64,000 bases of DNA from Angiostrongylus vasorum (Eukaryota > Nematoda > Chromadorea > Rhabditida > Metastrongylidae). The DNA is taken from positions 1 through 64,000 of the forward strand of contig JADANN010000234.1 in assembly GCA_018806985.1 (NCBI GenBank), read 5' to 3'. The translations under genes were made by a program, and so were the position numbers. A model generated the notes under the pieces. The model was not told the origin of the DNA. It was given only the letters and a program-made list of their open reading frames with translations, and did not search any database. This document shows, piece by piece, positions 1-12,273 of the stretch (its first letter is position 1; each line of letters starts with the position of its first letter).

Positions 1-1095
1 TTCAACTATTCAATAATTTAAGCAATAAATGAGTAAGCTGTTTTAAGGCGTGATTGATGTTCTAAAAATCCCGAAAAAAATAATGAGTGTGGAGTCACCA
101 TATTTGATGGTACCGCGCTCTAATCCGCTATCTACTACGGTGAGCGTGTAGGTAAGCTGTTTATTATGTGAAGATAACATAATTTTTTTACTTTGGCGAG
201 AGATGGGAGGAATATTTGGAAATCTGCACAACCACGCCAGTGTATCGAACTGCACTGTAGGCGAAGTCCATGGAAATATTTGCTACAGTGAAATAATTAT
301 ATTATTGAGAACAAATTCGGCATGATTTCCCAAACTGCAACAAAAGCGCCCTGATGTGGAAGATTTGCTTTATGCCACTATTTCCTCATTCCGGATTACC
401 CGACCAGTTTAATGGTACAAAGGCGTTCGAATGTTTCATCGTCTACCTCATCTTGTGAATTGTGACTAGTTATACTTGTAGTCATATTTTTCCAAATTTA
501 CCGCAAGAGATACAATCACTTTTCTTTTAATCCAACTTTTTCGTTTGTCGTCTCATCTCTTTTACTTCACAAAACCAGTCCATATGCAACGGAGTCTTTC
601 CCTCTGCATGGATAACATTCTTTGGAACTTTTTGTTCATCAAGAAATGGACAAATCTCTGGCAGTTTATTATATGGCAATCGTCTAGCAATTCCTAATCA
701 ACATGGTTGGTGGCATAGATGATGACGCCATAAACTTATCTGATAGTTGAAATGATCTCTTTGATGAAAAAATCGGGTCTTCCGCCACAACATTCCTTAA
801 CAACTGGTGCATTGCTCTCCGGTTATAATGAATTCCCCTGAGTGCCTGAAAAGGAGGTAGCTGTGTGGCACAAACAATTCCCATCGTAGAAAAAAAATTG
901 CTTTTGCAGATTTCTTGCATTATTTCTTGGCATTTGTTGAACTTAATGGACCAACGAACTATTGCACACCTCAGTTTGACACCAGAGTAAGAGTTGTATG
1001 AATAGTAATCAATTCATGATCACTTTTTTTATGGAGCCTCTATAAACTGTCCTACAAGCTTTATAAACTGGATTTCCACTTCTGTATCCTACTTG

Positions 1096-1380
1096 AATGG
1101 TTCCTGTGGCGCAGTGATCGGAAGCGCCCTGCAAAAGACACATGGGATTGGTCCCCGCGCCTATGGGCCACCAAGCCTTTCATCCCTCCGGGGTCTGCAA
1201 ATTGGTACAAGACTTGTTTGGGAGGTTAGCAGCACTGACTCGATACATCTGTTAGGCCACCTCGACTCACTCTAGAGGCCAGATATGCATTCATTCTCCT
1301 CCAACTACACTTATTGAAGTCGAATGCATGGCGCATCCCTCTGGGTTCCATAAACACCAAGGGCCTTGTCTTCATCTTTC
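1096..1380 (+). mobile_element. SINE-A copy 1 (tRNA-derived)
   Basis: The head reads like a tRNA with an A box (GTGGCGCAGTGATCGG) and a B-box-like GGATTGGTCC about 35 bases on, where other copies have GGATCGATCC. The body carries the family landmarks: a GCCACCAAGCC block, a run around GGTACAAGACTTGTTTGGGA, and an AGATATGCATTC block. It ends in a degenerate pyrimidine-rich tail. At least ten further copies lie in this window, which is the main evidence that it is a dispersed element. The short open frame across it is not a gene. Confidence 0.8.
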
Positions 1381-1534
1381 TTGAGCGGTCAGCAAATTTT
1401 CATTTCCTTCTTCTGCTTCTGATTTCAGTTTCGACATCGTCTCCGAATGAACCAGTAGAATGACGGAGCAAAGAAGTTGTTGCAGTAAAGCTACTTTCTT
1501 GAGATCGACATCGTGGTGATGACCTGGATACGCC

Positions 1535-4500
1535 ATTGGAAAGCTAAGTCACGATTCAAGGAAGGATCAAATTGCTCAACAAGCAATAGGCCGGCCTCAG
1601 TACACCGCACACTGAGTGCTCCCTCCTAAGACGTCAGGGAGTGAAACGACCGATGGGAGGCTACAAAATCTCGGGTTACTCAGGACGTGACTGGAACCGG
1701 ATCTACATAACGCACGCCGGACACTCCATGGAGACCATCTCTTACTATCCACGTGTAATGCCAGAACACTCTCCACAAACGCCGATCTTCACACGCTTTT
1801 TGATGCCGAAAATCGCGTAAAATTTCATGTGATTTCCCTGCAAGAGACAAAAAAAGGAAAATCGATATAGGCCAATGATCCTCGTCATCCGCCAAGAAGA
1901 ATTCGCGTCACAAAAATTTCTAGTTGCACAGTATTTGTCGCTCACCCGTTCATTGTCCATCCACTCGACTCTTACGAGATCCTCTTCCCTCGCAAGGTCG
2001 TCCTCTTTATTCAACACACACATCATAAGAAAATCATAATCATTAATTGCTATTCAACGGCCTTTTCAGCTGGTGAGTACGAATTTGATTTGTTCTAGTA
2101 ACAGTTAGAGATAATCATCCGCAATAATAAAGGATATTACAAATTTGTTGGCCGAGACTTCAACGTCAGAATGAAAAATGCCAACGAGAGCGCATACAGG
2201 ATTGGAAATTTTGTGTTAGGAAAAAGAAATGAGAATGGGAACCGTCTGGCAAGACTGCAGTCTACGGCACTTCTCTTCTGTGAAAACTCGTTCTTCGAGA
2301 AGAAAGAAAGCCACCGCTGAACATGGGAGTCTCCCAACGGCATAACTTATGCAGAGACCGACCATATTATGATTAAACAGAAGATAGGGCCTACGTGACA
2401 CATCGGTAGTCCCGCTATTCTGGAATGATTTCTGTCACCGTCTTTTTCGGCGGAGATCACATTGAGCCGTGAGCTGGAAAAGAAGTCATGTTATCGACCA
2501 CGGGGGTAAAAGCTGGAGCTGTATACGACGGGAACATTCTGAACGAAGTTCTTCTAAAACGTGACTGGCAGACTAAAGAAGAGCCGACCGAAGACTACGA
2601 GGTTCTTGCCGAAGGACTGAAAAGTTATGCCCAATTCGCCTCAGTTCCTCAAGCAAGAAGATCGGATCGCACCTCCATTACTACTAAGGAGTTGCTCGAA
2701 GAGAGAAGGAAAATAAAGCTTGATCCTACTGAAACACGTTTAAAACGGGTAGTAATAAATGCGAGCTGGTGAACAGCTTTGCAAGAAAAATCTACAACGG
2801 TACAGAAAGAAAGAATTACTACGGGCAGCAGAGGAAGGACTAGTCTGAAAAAACCTTGTCGGCCTTGTGCTACTACAATGTTCCGACGTCAGCCCTGAAT
2901 GACAGATGTAATCACCAAAATTTACTAAAATTAAATAAATTTGATAACGGAAACGTTCTACATCAAACTTTTCCGTTTCTCTATCCCCGTTCCAGGCTCT
3001 AAAATCCCCGATAGATAAAAACCACCTAAAATTCCTCGTCCAAAATTCGGTCTGCGATAGAAAGCATGAAAACAGGCACAGCTCTATGACCGGATAATAT
3101 AAGCTCCCACTTCCTCAGAGCTGGGAACCACAAATTGCATGTGCTTCTCGCAAACCATGTGACAGCCTGTTTTCAATGGGAAAAAGTCCCTGACCAGTGA
3201 AGGACTTCGCACACGTTGATCCTGCCCAAGATGGGTGACCGAAGGGTACTTCGTAGCTATCGTCAGATATGCATGTTGAGCGTGCTCCACAAGCTGTTCA
3301 GGAAGATTATCCTTTTGCTCAAATCGAAGATCCTAGATAAGGCACAACCAGTGGAGCAAGCAGGATTTCGACAAGAATTTTGTGGCATGGCCACACACGA
3401 ACTGTGCGCAGGGTCACGGAAGTTAGTCGGGCATACCATCTGCCTCTAGTCCTAACCTTTCTCGCCTGTGAAAAAAGCGTTTGACAGTTTCGAAACGAAT
3501 AGTATTTTATCAGCACTCGTCGGGTACGAAGTGGGCCCGTCCTACATAAGAAGGTTATCTAACTGTCATCGGAAGTGCACTGCGAAAATACAGCTTCTCT
3601 TCGACGTCTTACCATATCCATAGAAAAGGGACTTGACAAAGCGAAGCAATATCGCCAAAGCTATTTAGTGCCGCAATACAGCAGACAATGACGTCGTTCG
3701 ACTGGAATGAGAAACGGATTCCTTTTGATGGAAAATTCGTATCAATCTTTCGTTTCGCCGACATTCTCATCTTCTTAAGAAATACCAGCGAAGCAGAGTC
3801 GATGATCAATGAGCTAAACTAAGCAGGGAAAAAGATCAAACTCTTCATAAATCGGAAGAAGACCCAGTTCATCGAAAATCCTATAGTGCGAAGGCGAATA
3901 AATCAAAATGAATGGTTTTGTGATTGCTTAGATCACCTCGTGCTTATGTTTTAGGCGATCAATGAACGTGGAAAACAGCATCAAGGATGAACTAGACAGA
4001 AGCAGGAGAGCAGCTTGGGCTGCATTCGGTCCTTTCAAAGAAGCAATCGACCAAATGAAAGACCCGAAAATCTAAACTCACCTTCTCGATTCTACGGTCC
4101 TCCCAGCGCTGTATTATGCTGCGGAGACATGGGTTGATACTTTAACTACGTCAAGAATACTCCGCACTACTCACAGAGCGCTTGAGCGATGTCTCCTGAA
4201 ATATAAGCCGCACTCTCAATATGTAGCTGAAATGGGAGGTTCTGATCTTCGAAATTTTTCACATCTTCGAGATCCAGGAGAAGATACATCGATAACAATG
4301 GACCGCTCACATAATGAGAAAAGCAGACGAAAGCTCGACGAAAAGAACTGTAGAGTGGACTCCACGAGAACTCAAACGTCCCCTAGGACGTCACCTACAC
4401 GTTAGGCGCACGTTATCGCAAATAAAGTTAGTCAGATGTTCCAACAGCTGTAGTTATTTTACAGATCACGGTATGAAACTCTCACGCGCCACCGTGCTCG

Positions 4501-4625
4501 AATAAATCCACCACAACAAACGGCGATTGCGAGGGGAAGAAAGGAATGGCAAATGTGCTGGGGTCCACACAACTCGTGAAGACGGACCATCCAAGTATGC
4601 AAGCAAGTAATCTCTCTAATCATCG
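1535..4625 (+). mobile_element. RTE-A copy 1, nearly full-length decayed non-LTR retrotransposon
   Basis: This is a broken copy of an RTE-clade element encoding an APE-type endonuclease followed by a reverse transcriptase. The 5' part (1535-1745) matches the mirror copy at 22.2-22.45 kb. Endonuclease pieces run over 1755-2460, including NENGNRLA-like and WESPNGITYAETDH-like stretches. A connecting domain is open at 2488-2772. The finger and palm regions follow at 3070-3840 with an EQAGFRQ motif. The palm motif at 3754-3765 reads F-A-D-I, so the second catalytic aspartate is lost. The C-terminal region (3960-4560) has LPALYYAAETW and ALERCLLKY blocks. The 3' end at 4556-4615 has the family tail with repeated CCAAGT-like units. 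Many stops and frameshifts make it non-coding. Confidence 0.9.
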
Positions 4626-4629
4626 CAGA

Positions 4630-5105
4630 ACTTTATTGATAATCAGTATTTTCGCTAAATGTCCTCCATTCTTTATGCCATGTTAAAATTTTGATCTCTT
4701 CATCCTACTGTTGCGGATATCACTACATTTATGATGGTTCAACTACTCATCTTTGAAGCACACGTTGTAGGACAAATAGCACAAAAAGACCTGCGTGGCA
4801 GTGGCAAATAGTTGTCAGGCTATCATCTTACCATACTCCATTCTAACAGCGATCTTAATCTTCGCTTCTTTGCAAACCAACCTAGTGGATTGACGGATTC
4901 GTCCTCAGATTTATCGACGTCTCAACGAACAGTCGCACAGCAGTATTGGATCACGTAAGCCAGAGCGTCAGCTACCTGCTGAACAAAGCAACACTTCAAC
5001 TCGCTTCGCGTCGAGGATCTATCCAACTTTTTTATTCACTATCTATCCATATTTTTTCCACCATAACCCCCTGAACTCTCCACGTAGACGTACTTTCTCA
5101 TTTTT
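4630..5105. other. No recognisable feature
   Basis: AT-rich sequence with stops in every frame. I see no repeat family or splice-bounded open frame here. Confidence 0.5.
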
Positions 5106-5109
5106 ATTG

Positions 5110-5600
5110 CACGTACTTGGATACTTGGATGACCCTTTGTTCATTGGCTGTGCGGCCCCTAGCATAATTTGCGTCTTTTCCAAGTTTCTTTAGTTTAGTC
5201 ATTATGGTTCTCTGGAGTCCCGAGGCCAGCGTAGCCAAAGTCAGTCCCAGGTCGTCATCACCACAGACAGTCGCCTCTTTTTTGGACCAGAGTGAGATTT
5301 GTTACCTTGCGACTAGTTCGATACTGTGGATTCTGAAATTGGTTTACTATTAGCTGGGCTTCCTGATGTAAACGCCGAACTCCTTCTCAGCTTGGGAGCC
5401 CCTGATGGATGGATGAACTCCACGCAGTACATCGCAGATCGACACCCAGCAATACATATCAGCCACGATGAGGCTGTAAATCGCTGGAAGGAACTTCTAG
5501 TACGGCAATTCGAAATGTGGAGGTAAAGCAATAAAAGTGTATGATTTTATTATATTTAAAAGTTCTAAGTGATTTCTAACACGGAGCGAGATAGATAATG
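5110..5600 (-). mobile_element. SINE-D copy 1 (RTE-tailed non-autonomous element)
   Basis: Read on the minus strand it matches copies at 28.5, 41.1 and 55.2 kb: a block near TGCTGGGTGTCGATCTGCGA, a GCTCCCAAGCTGAGAAGGAG block, a GGTAAACCAAT-like block and an AAATTATGCTAGGGGCCGCA block. It ends in CATCCAAGTATCCAAGTA, the same kind of tail that ends RTE-A at 4.6 and 14.1 kb. There is no coding sequence of its own. I infer a short element mobilised by RTE-A. Confidence 0.75.
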
Positions 5601-5604
5601 AAGA

Positions 5605-5830
5605 GCTAAAATGGGTGAAGCTCTCGGCGTTGATCAATCCCTGTGGGATACGCCATGCATTCGAATTCATTAAGTATCGTTGGAGATGACGAATGCATAT
5701 CTGGCCTTCACAATGACTCGCGGTGGCCTACCGATGTATCGAGCCAGTGCTACTATCCTCCCAGACAAGTCTGGTACTAATTTGCTGACCCCGGAGGGAT
5801 GGAAGGCTTGGTGGGCCACGGGCGCCCCTT
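5605..5830 (-). mobile_element. SINE-A copy 2, head-truncated
   Basis: Reverse complement of the SINE-A body and 3' part, including the AATGCAT block and the block around GACCCCGGAGGGATGG. The element stops inside the head, and the A box is missing. Confidence 0.75.
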
Positions 5831-6501
5831 AGTATTATAGTGCTAACACTGGTATAAATGCAAGTATAGTTTAAAATCAGCTGAGCAAATGATCCAATGA
5901 GAGTGGTGAGGTAGCAGCCACTGGGTAATTACGTCCGCCTAAAATACCTCGGATTGAACCAAAAGCACGACCATCTTCAATGGGGTCGAGGTGGCAAAGT
6001 GAAGCCAGTGTTCGAAATCGTGACGGAACTTATCTTTAGTATCCTCTAAAGCGGAATGGCTTGGAGATGTTAACAAACAAGACGAAAATAAGAAATAAAA
6101 AAAACCAATAGGAAATAGCCGTCAGTCAGCCGCTCTGGTCTTAACGTGGCGAGATTCTTCACTCGATGGAGGAAATTACTTGATGATCCAATTTTTTTGA
6201 CTTCTTTCTTGTTTCTTTACAGTCATTCTTCGTCTTTCATCGTGTTCTTCAAGCTCATCAAGCAAAATTTTTAAAACGGGTGGCTGCATTTGATCAGCCA
6301 CCAGTCCAGAATGGTACTGAGGGTGGAGCCGCCGAGAGCAGTGTAACAAACTGGTATGTATGCAGATCTTTCCTTTCAGTAGTTCCTACCGATACTTCTT
6401 TCGCGTAGTTTATTCGTATGACAGCTCCTAGTTATCAAAAATTTTTATAGGTGCATGAGAGTTCTATTGCAACTACCTGCACTTTACCTTGGTCGCCGCC
6501 T

Positions 6502-6662
6502 TCATGATACAATTATTACGAAGTTATTGTTGTTTTCCGGCTGTACAGTATCCATTATTAGTTTCATCTGGGAGGCGATTGTGTCTATGTTGTATTCTAT
6601 GAAACGAATGTTCTTAAACTCTTCAGTTTGTATGGAGCCTTCACCTATTCCTCTCCTGTGTT
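6502..6662 (-). CDS. Candidate terminal exon, unknown protein
   Basis: On the minus strand an acceptor (CTCACTAG) at 6663-6665 is followed by 53 codons open to a stop. The peptide is mixed and looks protein-like, with a stretch reading RGIGEGSIQTEEFKNIRF and later ASQMKLIMDTVQPENNNNF. Composition is not AT-biased junk. No domain is recognised and no partner exon was found nearby, so it could be a chance frame or a remnant of a mobile element. Confidence 0.3.
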
Positions 6663-7204
6663 CTAGTGAGTAGGACAATGCATACATACTAATGTGCCGA
6701 ACCAATCCAGTGAATTTGTGGAAAGAAGCCTATTGGCAGAAGCCATTTACTACATGTTAACAACACCTAGGAACACTTCAGTAGTGTTACCTCGCTATTC
6801 GAAGGAAAATTATGTTTCATAAGCAACTATTCTATTACGTCAATAAGCGTAGAACAGTTTAGATGTTAAATGCCAATTTTCTACAGCAACTTAGCCACTT
6901 CCGTAGTTACAAGACAATGAAACAACTGATGAAACTTCTCAGTTTCTTAAATCCTTCCAGGAAGGGACACTTTAGCAAATTCCTCAATACTAGTTGTTTA
7001 TTTGACAGATAAGGTCGACGAATAAATTATGACATGTTTATTTAAAACAAGGAACACCTGATATTGAAACAAGAATCTGAGATTTGTTCTCATACCAACG
7101 GCACGGTGTTTGATTCCATCGCGCTTGGCTCAACCAAATCCCTCCCCCTGACAATCTTCGTGAAAAAGTGACTCGATAAATTTTGAAGGTTTTAGAAAAC
7201 TGTT

Positions 7205-8190
7205 TAAGTGTTTCTAATCATTAGTTACATGGCTTTCGGTACCACTTTGTCATGTAACCGCTACTTGATAGGTTTATTTGGACGTTTAAAAACGGAAGCC
7301 AGTTTTTTCTCGGTTTCTCCCGGGTGAACTTAATGTACTCAGACTGCTCGTTCAATAATTCAAAGCATTTGTCCATCTCCTCCCTGCCTAGAGAAGACGA
7401 CAAAACAATCATCTACATATCTGCAGTAGAGTAGTGGCTGGCCGGAGATGGAGAACAGAGGCTTCTATCTTAGGCATAAACACAATGGCAAGCCTTGTTG
7501 CCAGTCGCTGTCTCATTGCCAACCCCTTATTTACGCGAAATGTTTCCCAGACCATCTGAAAATCGAGCAGTTTAGGCACTCCTTTAAGAGAGCCATTGGC
7601 TCCTGGATGGACATGGCATGTATATTTACTCGTCCTTCATGTTCAACAAGAAGTTCGAAGATGGCTTGCATTGCGGCGTCATTCGATACGTTGGTGTACA
7701 GCGCGGGTAAAGTCGAAGGACTCCATCACGTACGCGTTATTAGGGAGACGCGTTACGCAGACGTTTTAGGAATATTTTGGTGTTTGTGAGGTGAGCTGGA
7801 ATGTGGTTAAGCAACTGGGTAAGTGTTGGGCTTAAAAACCAAGTTATTCTATCCGTTGGCCCGTCTACACAGCTGATGATGGGTCTAGCCTTAAATGATG
7901 ACGGATTGGTTGACGCAAGATCATCACGTGACACCAACTTATGTGTTTTAATAAGTAGGTATAGGACGGGACATGTTGGTTTATCGATTTTAAATTGCGC
8001 AATAACCGATGATTTTAAACCTACAGCCTTTGCCACACTGACCCATTGATTGCTTAACTTTCGGTATTGACTTTTATATTCCTTTTCAGAGCATGGGCGA
8101 TAGAGAGTAGCATCACTAAGATGTTCCCTCTGTTATCTCAACATCCAGCTGGCGAGGAATAACTACGAACTCTCCCCCCTTATCACGATC
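7205..8190 (-). pseudogene. Penelope-like reverse transcriptase fragment, copy 1
   Basis: Read on the minus strand, this is a reverse-transcriptase core of the Penelope type. The clearest part (8036-7740) holds PVLYLLIKTHK and RPIISCVDGPTDRIT, the PLE-style fingers, followed by LLNHIPAHLTNT. A DFTRALYTNV-like motif A follows near 7700. The catalytic Y-V-D-D is encoded at 7419-7408, and WLPFLNVQINL plus TKWYRKP close the palm and thumb at about 7300-7230. At least one frameshift separates the YVDD codons from the next block. Homology to copy 2 ends near 8190. No GIY-YIG endonuclease domain was found downstream. Confidence 0.75.
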
Positions 8191-8311
8191 ATAGTCAAAA
8201 TGGGGTTGATAATGCACCAAGAAAAATCTAAGCTCACCGTGGTTGGGGGGCATAACAATACCTGAGAGTGGGCGTTCGCTATTAGAATTGGGCCCAAGTT
8301 TTGCACCATAA

Positions 8312-9210
8312 CAGCCCATTCCTAAAACGACCCTGCGTAGGATAGCATGCAACCTTTATGAGCTTCAAGATCGACTCCGCTATCAGGTCAAACAAGAAAC
8401 ATCAAATAGAGATAAAAATCAAGAGGCGGCGACACTACCACCATCTCCTTTCCCTAAAACGTTTTTTAGACACCAGCACCCTAACGATGGAGATGACATA
8501 AAAATTCCGCATGTTTTCGGATGGCCTTCTCAAGACCCTCAATCACTTCCACGATAGAAAGTTTATCTCTAGCCTTACAGCCTCACAAAAAATGTGGCAT
8601 GCGAGAAATTAGAGAATTAATAAACCCGAAAACAATAAGATTGTCTATTAGTGATAAGGTGAGAGAGTTCGTAGTTATTCCTCGCCAGCTGGATGTTGAG
8701 ATAACAGAGGAACATCTTAGTGATGCTACCCTCTATCGCCCATCCTCTAGAAAGGAATATAAAAGTCAACATCGAAAGCTACACATTCAATGGGTCAGTG
8801 TGGCAAAGGCTTCAGGTTTAAAATCATCGGTTATTTCGCACTTTAAAATCGATAAACCAACATGTCCCGTCCTATACCTACTTATTAAAACCAAATAAGC
8901 TAGTATCACCTGATGATCTTGTGTCAACCATTCCGTCATCATCTAAGGTTAGACCCATCATCAGCTGTGTAGACGGGCCAGCAGATAGAATAACCTGGTT
9001 TTCAAGCCTAATACTTAACCAGTTGCTTAACCACATTCCAGCTCACCTCACAAATACCCAAATGTTCCTAGAGCGTCTACGCAACGCGTCTCCTAACTAT
9101 ATTCGTAACAATCTTCGTTCATATCCTCTCAAGGATGTCTGCTGCTCTTTCCACTACTCATCTGCATGTGATTCTGTCAGAAAGGACAGGTACTTTCAAT
9201 CAGATTGAAA
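8312..9210 (+). pseudogene. Penelope-like reverse transcriptase fragment, copy 2 (head-to-head with copy 1)
   Basis: This copy is on the plus strand. It opens at 8312 after an in-frame stop and reads CNLYELQDRLRYQVKQ, which is upstream of anything kept in copy 1. The frame then shifts near 8520. From 8521 it matches copy 1 (EFVVIPRQLDVEIT, then PVLYLLIKTK). A one-base change near 8893 shifts frame before RPIISCVDGPADRIT at about 8950. The match continues through LLNHIPAHLTNTQ to the motif A region near 9140 and is then lost. The YVDD part is absent. The two copies face away from each other with their N-terminal ends adjacent. Confidence 0.7.
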
Positions 9211-9214
9211 TATT

Positions 9215-10395
9215 GTGTGACAGCCTATTATTAGTCGAAGCTCTTTCTATTAGTATGAGAAAAATACATAGCTCAGAAATATTTCTTTGTTACGGCTATA
9301 AAATTTTGAAGCGTCGACCATCGCAGTTCATAACTGGAACAACACAAATTTGCAAGGTGCACAAATGCCGACCGACAGTGGAACTACTCCGCAGATGCGA
9401 AAACACGATAGCTCTTCTAATCACCAATAACACTTGGAATATCTTCTATGGATAAATTCCGCTCAAGATCTAGTATCCAGTCACAAAATTCGTATTATGC
9501 GTACAGCTCAGTTCACAACTCTGCTACTTTCACTGGTCAGGCATGCCCAACACTCTTTCAATTCTTCTGTGCTCTCTGCTCCCCTTTCTTTTTTCACCTG
9601 ACAAACAACAATACACCGTACATCTCAAATGTTTGAGGGGAACGGTTGTTAATGGGATAGGTAATGCTACCAGTACTGAGATTATGAAAGCCTGCATGTT
9701 GCAGGACTGTGTATTATGAGAAACTCCATAGAGGAAACAGTACTCTGTCCTAATTCCGTGATTTTGTACCACTACAGGGTACCAATTAGAGCATAGATTT
9801 CCAACTCTATTATCCGCTATAATCAGACGCATTGCGAAGCAAATCCCTTATGTGAAACATTTAAGTGTACCCTTTGTTGGGAAACACTTTTATGGTGCAC
9901 AATGTTGGACCTTAACACAAAGAAGTTTGAGCGCATTCCCTTAATTTTCATCTTGTTCTTCTTCTAAAGAGCATGCATTCTTGTCAAAACTTTCATGTTC
10001 GTCTTGAGAAAAGTGTTACTTATTATAATGTTAACAGTCTTCAGTACTTTGAGGATATAATCTAGCTTTTCGATTTCTTGCAAAATTCCTGCGCAGACGT
10101 TGACAAAAAATTAAGCCCTGTTTACATCCGAAGAAGAAGGGCTTGCAGACGAAAATTTCGTTTCGGTATAATCTCTTCAACACTTTTCTCTTCACTAAAC
10201 TGAAAAGTGCCCTAAGGTGATATCTACAGGACACATGAAGAAAAATTTTGAACCACCGAAGCATCAGAAACATGTACATGACGTAACGAGGATCACCTTG
10301 TAACCTATTCAGCACGAAAGTTGTCTGACTCTCAGTGATTATCATAGAAATATATTTGCTTTGTTGTTTACTAACACCTTTGCAGGAATCACGTT
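9215..10395. other. No recognised feature
   Basis: Short frames occur on both strands, including a 104-codon minus-strand frame at 10031-10345 that is basic and cysteine-containing. None shows a motif or convincing splice pair. Confidence 0.45.
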
Positions 10396-10639
10396 ATAAC
10401 TTTAGAATCTATCCATCGATGCTGGTTGGCTAGCAGTTGCATATTCAACACTAGCACTACCTATAAAGTCGAGGAATTCTCTCGAAATGCCATTAACAAC
10501 CATGGCTACACATCGTGCTTTATAAGTCATGGCGGACGGCTTTGCAACTGCTGCTTTCTGGTCAGTCCAGTTGTCCATTTCATCACCCTCATGCGAAATC
10601 CACAAGCGACACAATATACCTGTATCACCTGTTTCCATC

Positions 10640-11622
10640 TGCAGTCCCGTTTATCGTCAAGTGACTTGAGCGGATGTCAGTAAATCTTCCATATTTCCTT
10701 GTCTCGTCCAGCAGTAGCCAAGTGGGTCCTGCTCGCCCTTGAGACTCGTTTACCAATCTCACCGTCGGCTTAGTGGACTTGCTGCAGTGCGTTTGACATC
10801 TCGCCGAATCCACTCACTAACGGCTCTTGTCCATCAGTTGTCGTTCATACGCCTTAATTGTCCGGCCCACCTTATCTTTGACAGTTTGACGTATAGAACG
10901 GCATCTTTAATTCTTTATCATTGACGTAGGTCGAAGCTTCGGATCCCTTCCCTTACTTGTGAGACACGGGTATTCTCTTAGCATTGTCCTTTCGACTACG
11001 CGTTCAATAACGCTACGTCATCTTTCACCCCTGCTTACACAGCAACCAGGTTTCTGATGTATACGTTAAGAAAGGGAGTACCGTGGCTGCGAAGAGGTGT
11101 ACACGGAGTATGGTTTTCTCTGTTCTCTTCACTACGTCCCTTGATGCTCTTGACAGCTCCCCCAAGCCGCTCGTTCTGCTCAGCTCCAGGGGCTAAGTCG
11201 TTCATCATGATATTTTCCCAACCGACATAGCTGGAGCACTCAGAGATATTCATTCCCTTGAGTGCGAATGCGGCATACCTAACCATTCCTTGGCTCTTCA
11301 ACATCGTTTTTGTGAAAATTCATCTAAGACCAGTTTTTTTCACAGGGTTTTATCAAAGTCGGCAATCATTCGTTCCTTTCGGCTAATGTCTGATGTCATA
11401 ATAACGATGTCGTTAGCAAAGCGATGACGTTGTAATTGATGACCGTCGATTTTTACTCCCATGTTGTCCCATTTCAACGTTCGCACGGCTTTCTCGAGCG
11501 TAGCAGTAAACAATTTTGTACAGATGGTATCGCCTTGACTAACCTCCATTTTAACGTCGATGTTAACGTCATTGTAGAATCCTAATATCTGTTCCCAGGA
11601 TCGACTTTCTATTAACCTCGGC
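10640..11622 (-). mobile_element. RTE-B copy 2, 3' half only
   Basis: Minus-strand remnant of the second RTE family. The palm (11624-11340) reads through SQGDTICTKLFTATLE and GVKIDGHQL. The catalytic motif at 11420-11409 is F-A-N-D in place of F-A-D-D. After a frameshift the C-terminal part continues with GMNISECSSYVG and MMNDLAPG (11300-11035), and ends with a KEIWKIY-like block near 10700. The 5' half is missing: homology stops where the PLE terminal repeat begins near 11600. Confidence 0.85.
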
Positions 11623-11757
11623 ATTGGAATATGAATGCGTCGTTTTCTTGTTCAGCAAACGCGAGGTTGTTAAACAGCATACATTTACTTCCATAGAAAA
11701 ACACAATACAATACAACAGTAGCTGACGTTTCGGCAGTATCGCCTTCTTCAGAGCCT
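11590..11757 (-). repeat. PLE-type terminal repeat fragment containing a hammerhead
   Basis: The stretch shares a long block with 32.21-32.38 kb: CCAGGATCGACTTTCTATTA at one end, then TTTACTTCCATAGAAAAACA, then the hammerhead motif at the other end. A third copy at 35.66-35.79 kb keeps the second half. The pairing of this block with the ribozyme in three places defines one repeat unit. Confidence 0.7.
11721..11757 (-). ncRNA. Minimal hammerhead ribozyme motif 1
   Basis: Minus strand. The conserved box CTGAAGA (11752-11746) is followed by GGC-GATACT-GCC as stem II and GAAACGTC (11732-11725). Stem I can form from GGCT before the box and AGCT after the predicted cleavage site, which follows the C at 11725. 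Stem III is only the self-complementary ACGT. One unpaired A lies between the box and stem II, as in all copies here. Confidence 0.65.
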
Positions 11758-11937
11758 GCAAGTGTGTATACTGACATACTAGTTATTCGACGTAAAAGGC
11801 CAAACGCATTTCAATGATCACAGTTTTACATAGATGGTGAGAGCACTGTCATACTGAAAAGCTACTATGGTAATGTACAGTGGTCAACACGCTGTTCACG
11901 TGGGGTCGAAAACGACACTCACCCCGGGGTCAAAATA

Positions 11938-12273
11938 TCATTTTTGAAATACGTCAGCTACGTGTGATGTGAGGTTTTCGTCTTTTCTCCATCTGTGATT
12001 TTTGAAATCTATCGGAAACGTAAAAAGCTGTGTGCTGATGTTTAACAACTCTGCGCGATTGCTGAACAAGTCAAAATCGATCGCATTTCTATATGCTCTG
12101 CGTACCTGTAGAATGTTTTGACTATACAGCTTTTCCCATCGGAGATATCTTTGTATGCTGACGTAGTGGTCACCGTTTTCCCCAATATATTCTTCCAGCG
12201 TGCTTCCATAGATCATGCTGCTATTATGAAGTGAACTCATACAAAGCAGTCTCTCCCATTTGGGAAAGATCAA
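11938..12273 (-). CDS. Unrecognised 111-codon open frame upstream of hammerhead 1
   Basis: The frame ends 180 bases before the hammerhead on the same strand. It reads through SSMIYGSTLEEYIGENGDHY and later FPIDFKNHRWRKDENL. Its position would fit the end of a PLE coding region, but I see no GIY-YIG pair or reverse-transcriptase motif. It may be part of the element or a chance frame. Confidence 0.3.
   Translation of the reverse strand: MIFPKWERLLCMSSLHNSSMIYGSTLEEYIGENGDHYVSIQRYLRWEKLYSQNILQVRRAYRNAIDFDLFSNRAELLNISTQLFTFPIDFKNHRWRKDENLTSHVADVFQK

Noticed and set aside
1093..1275. Plus-strand 60-codon frame
   Set aside because: It lies entirely within SINE-A copy 1; equivalent frames appear in other SINE-A copies.
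7448..8049. Plus-strand frames of 113 and 82 codons
   Set aside because: They are antisense shadows of Penelope-like copy 1, which carries the YVDD and RPIIS motifs on the other strand.
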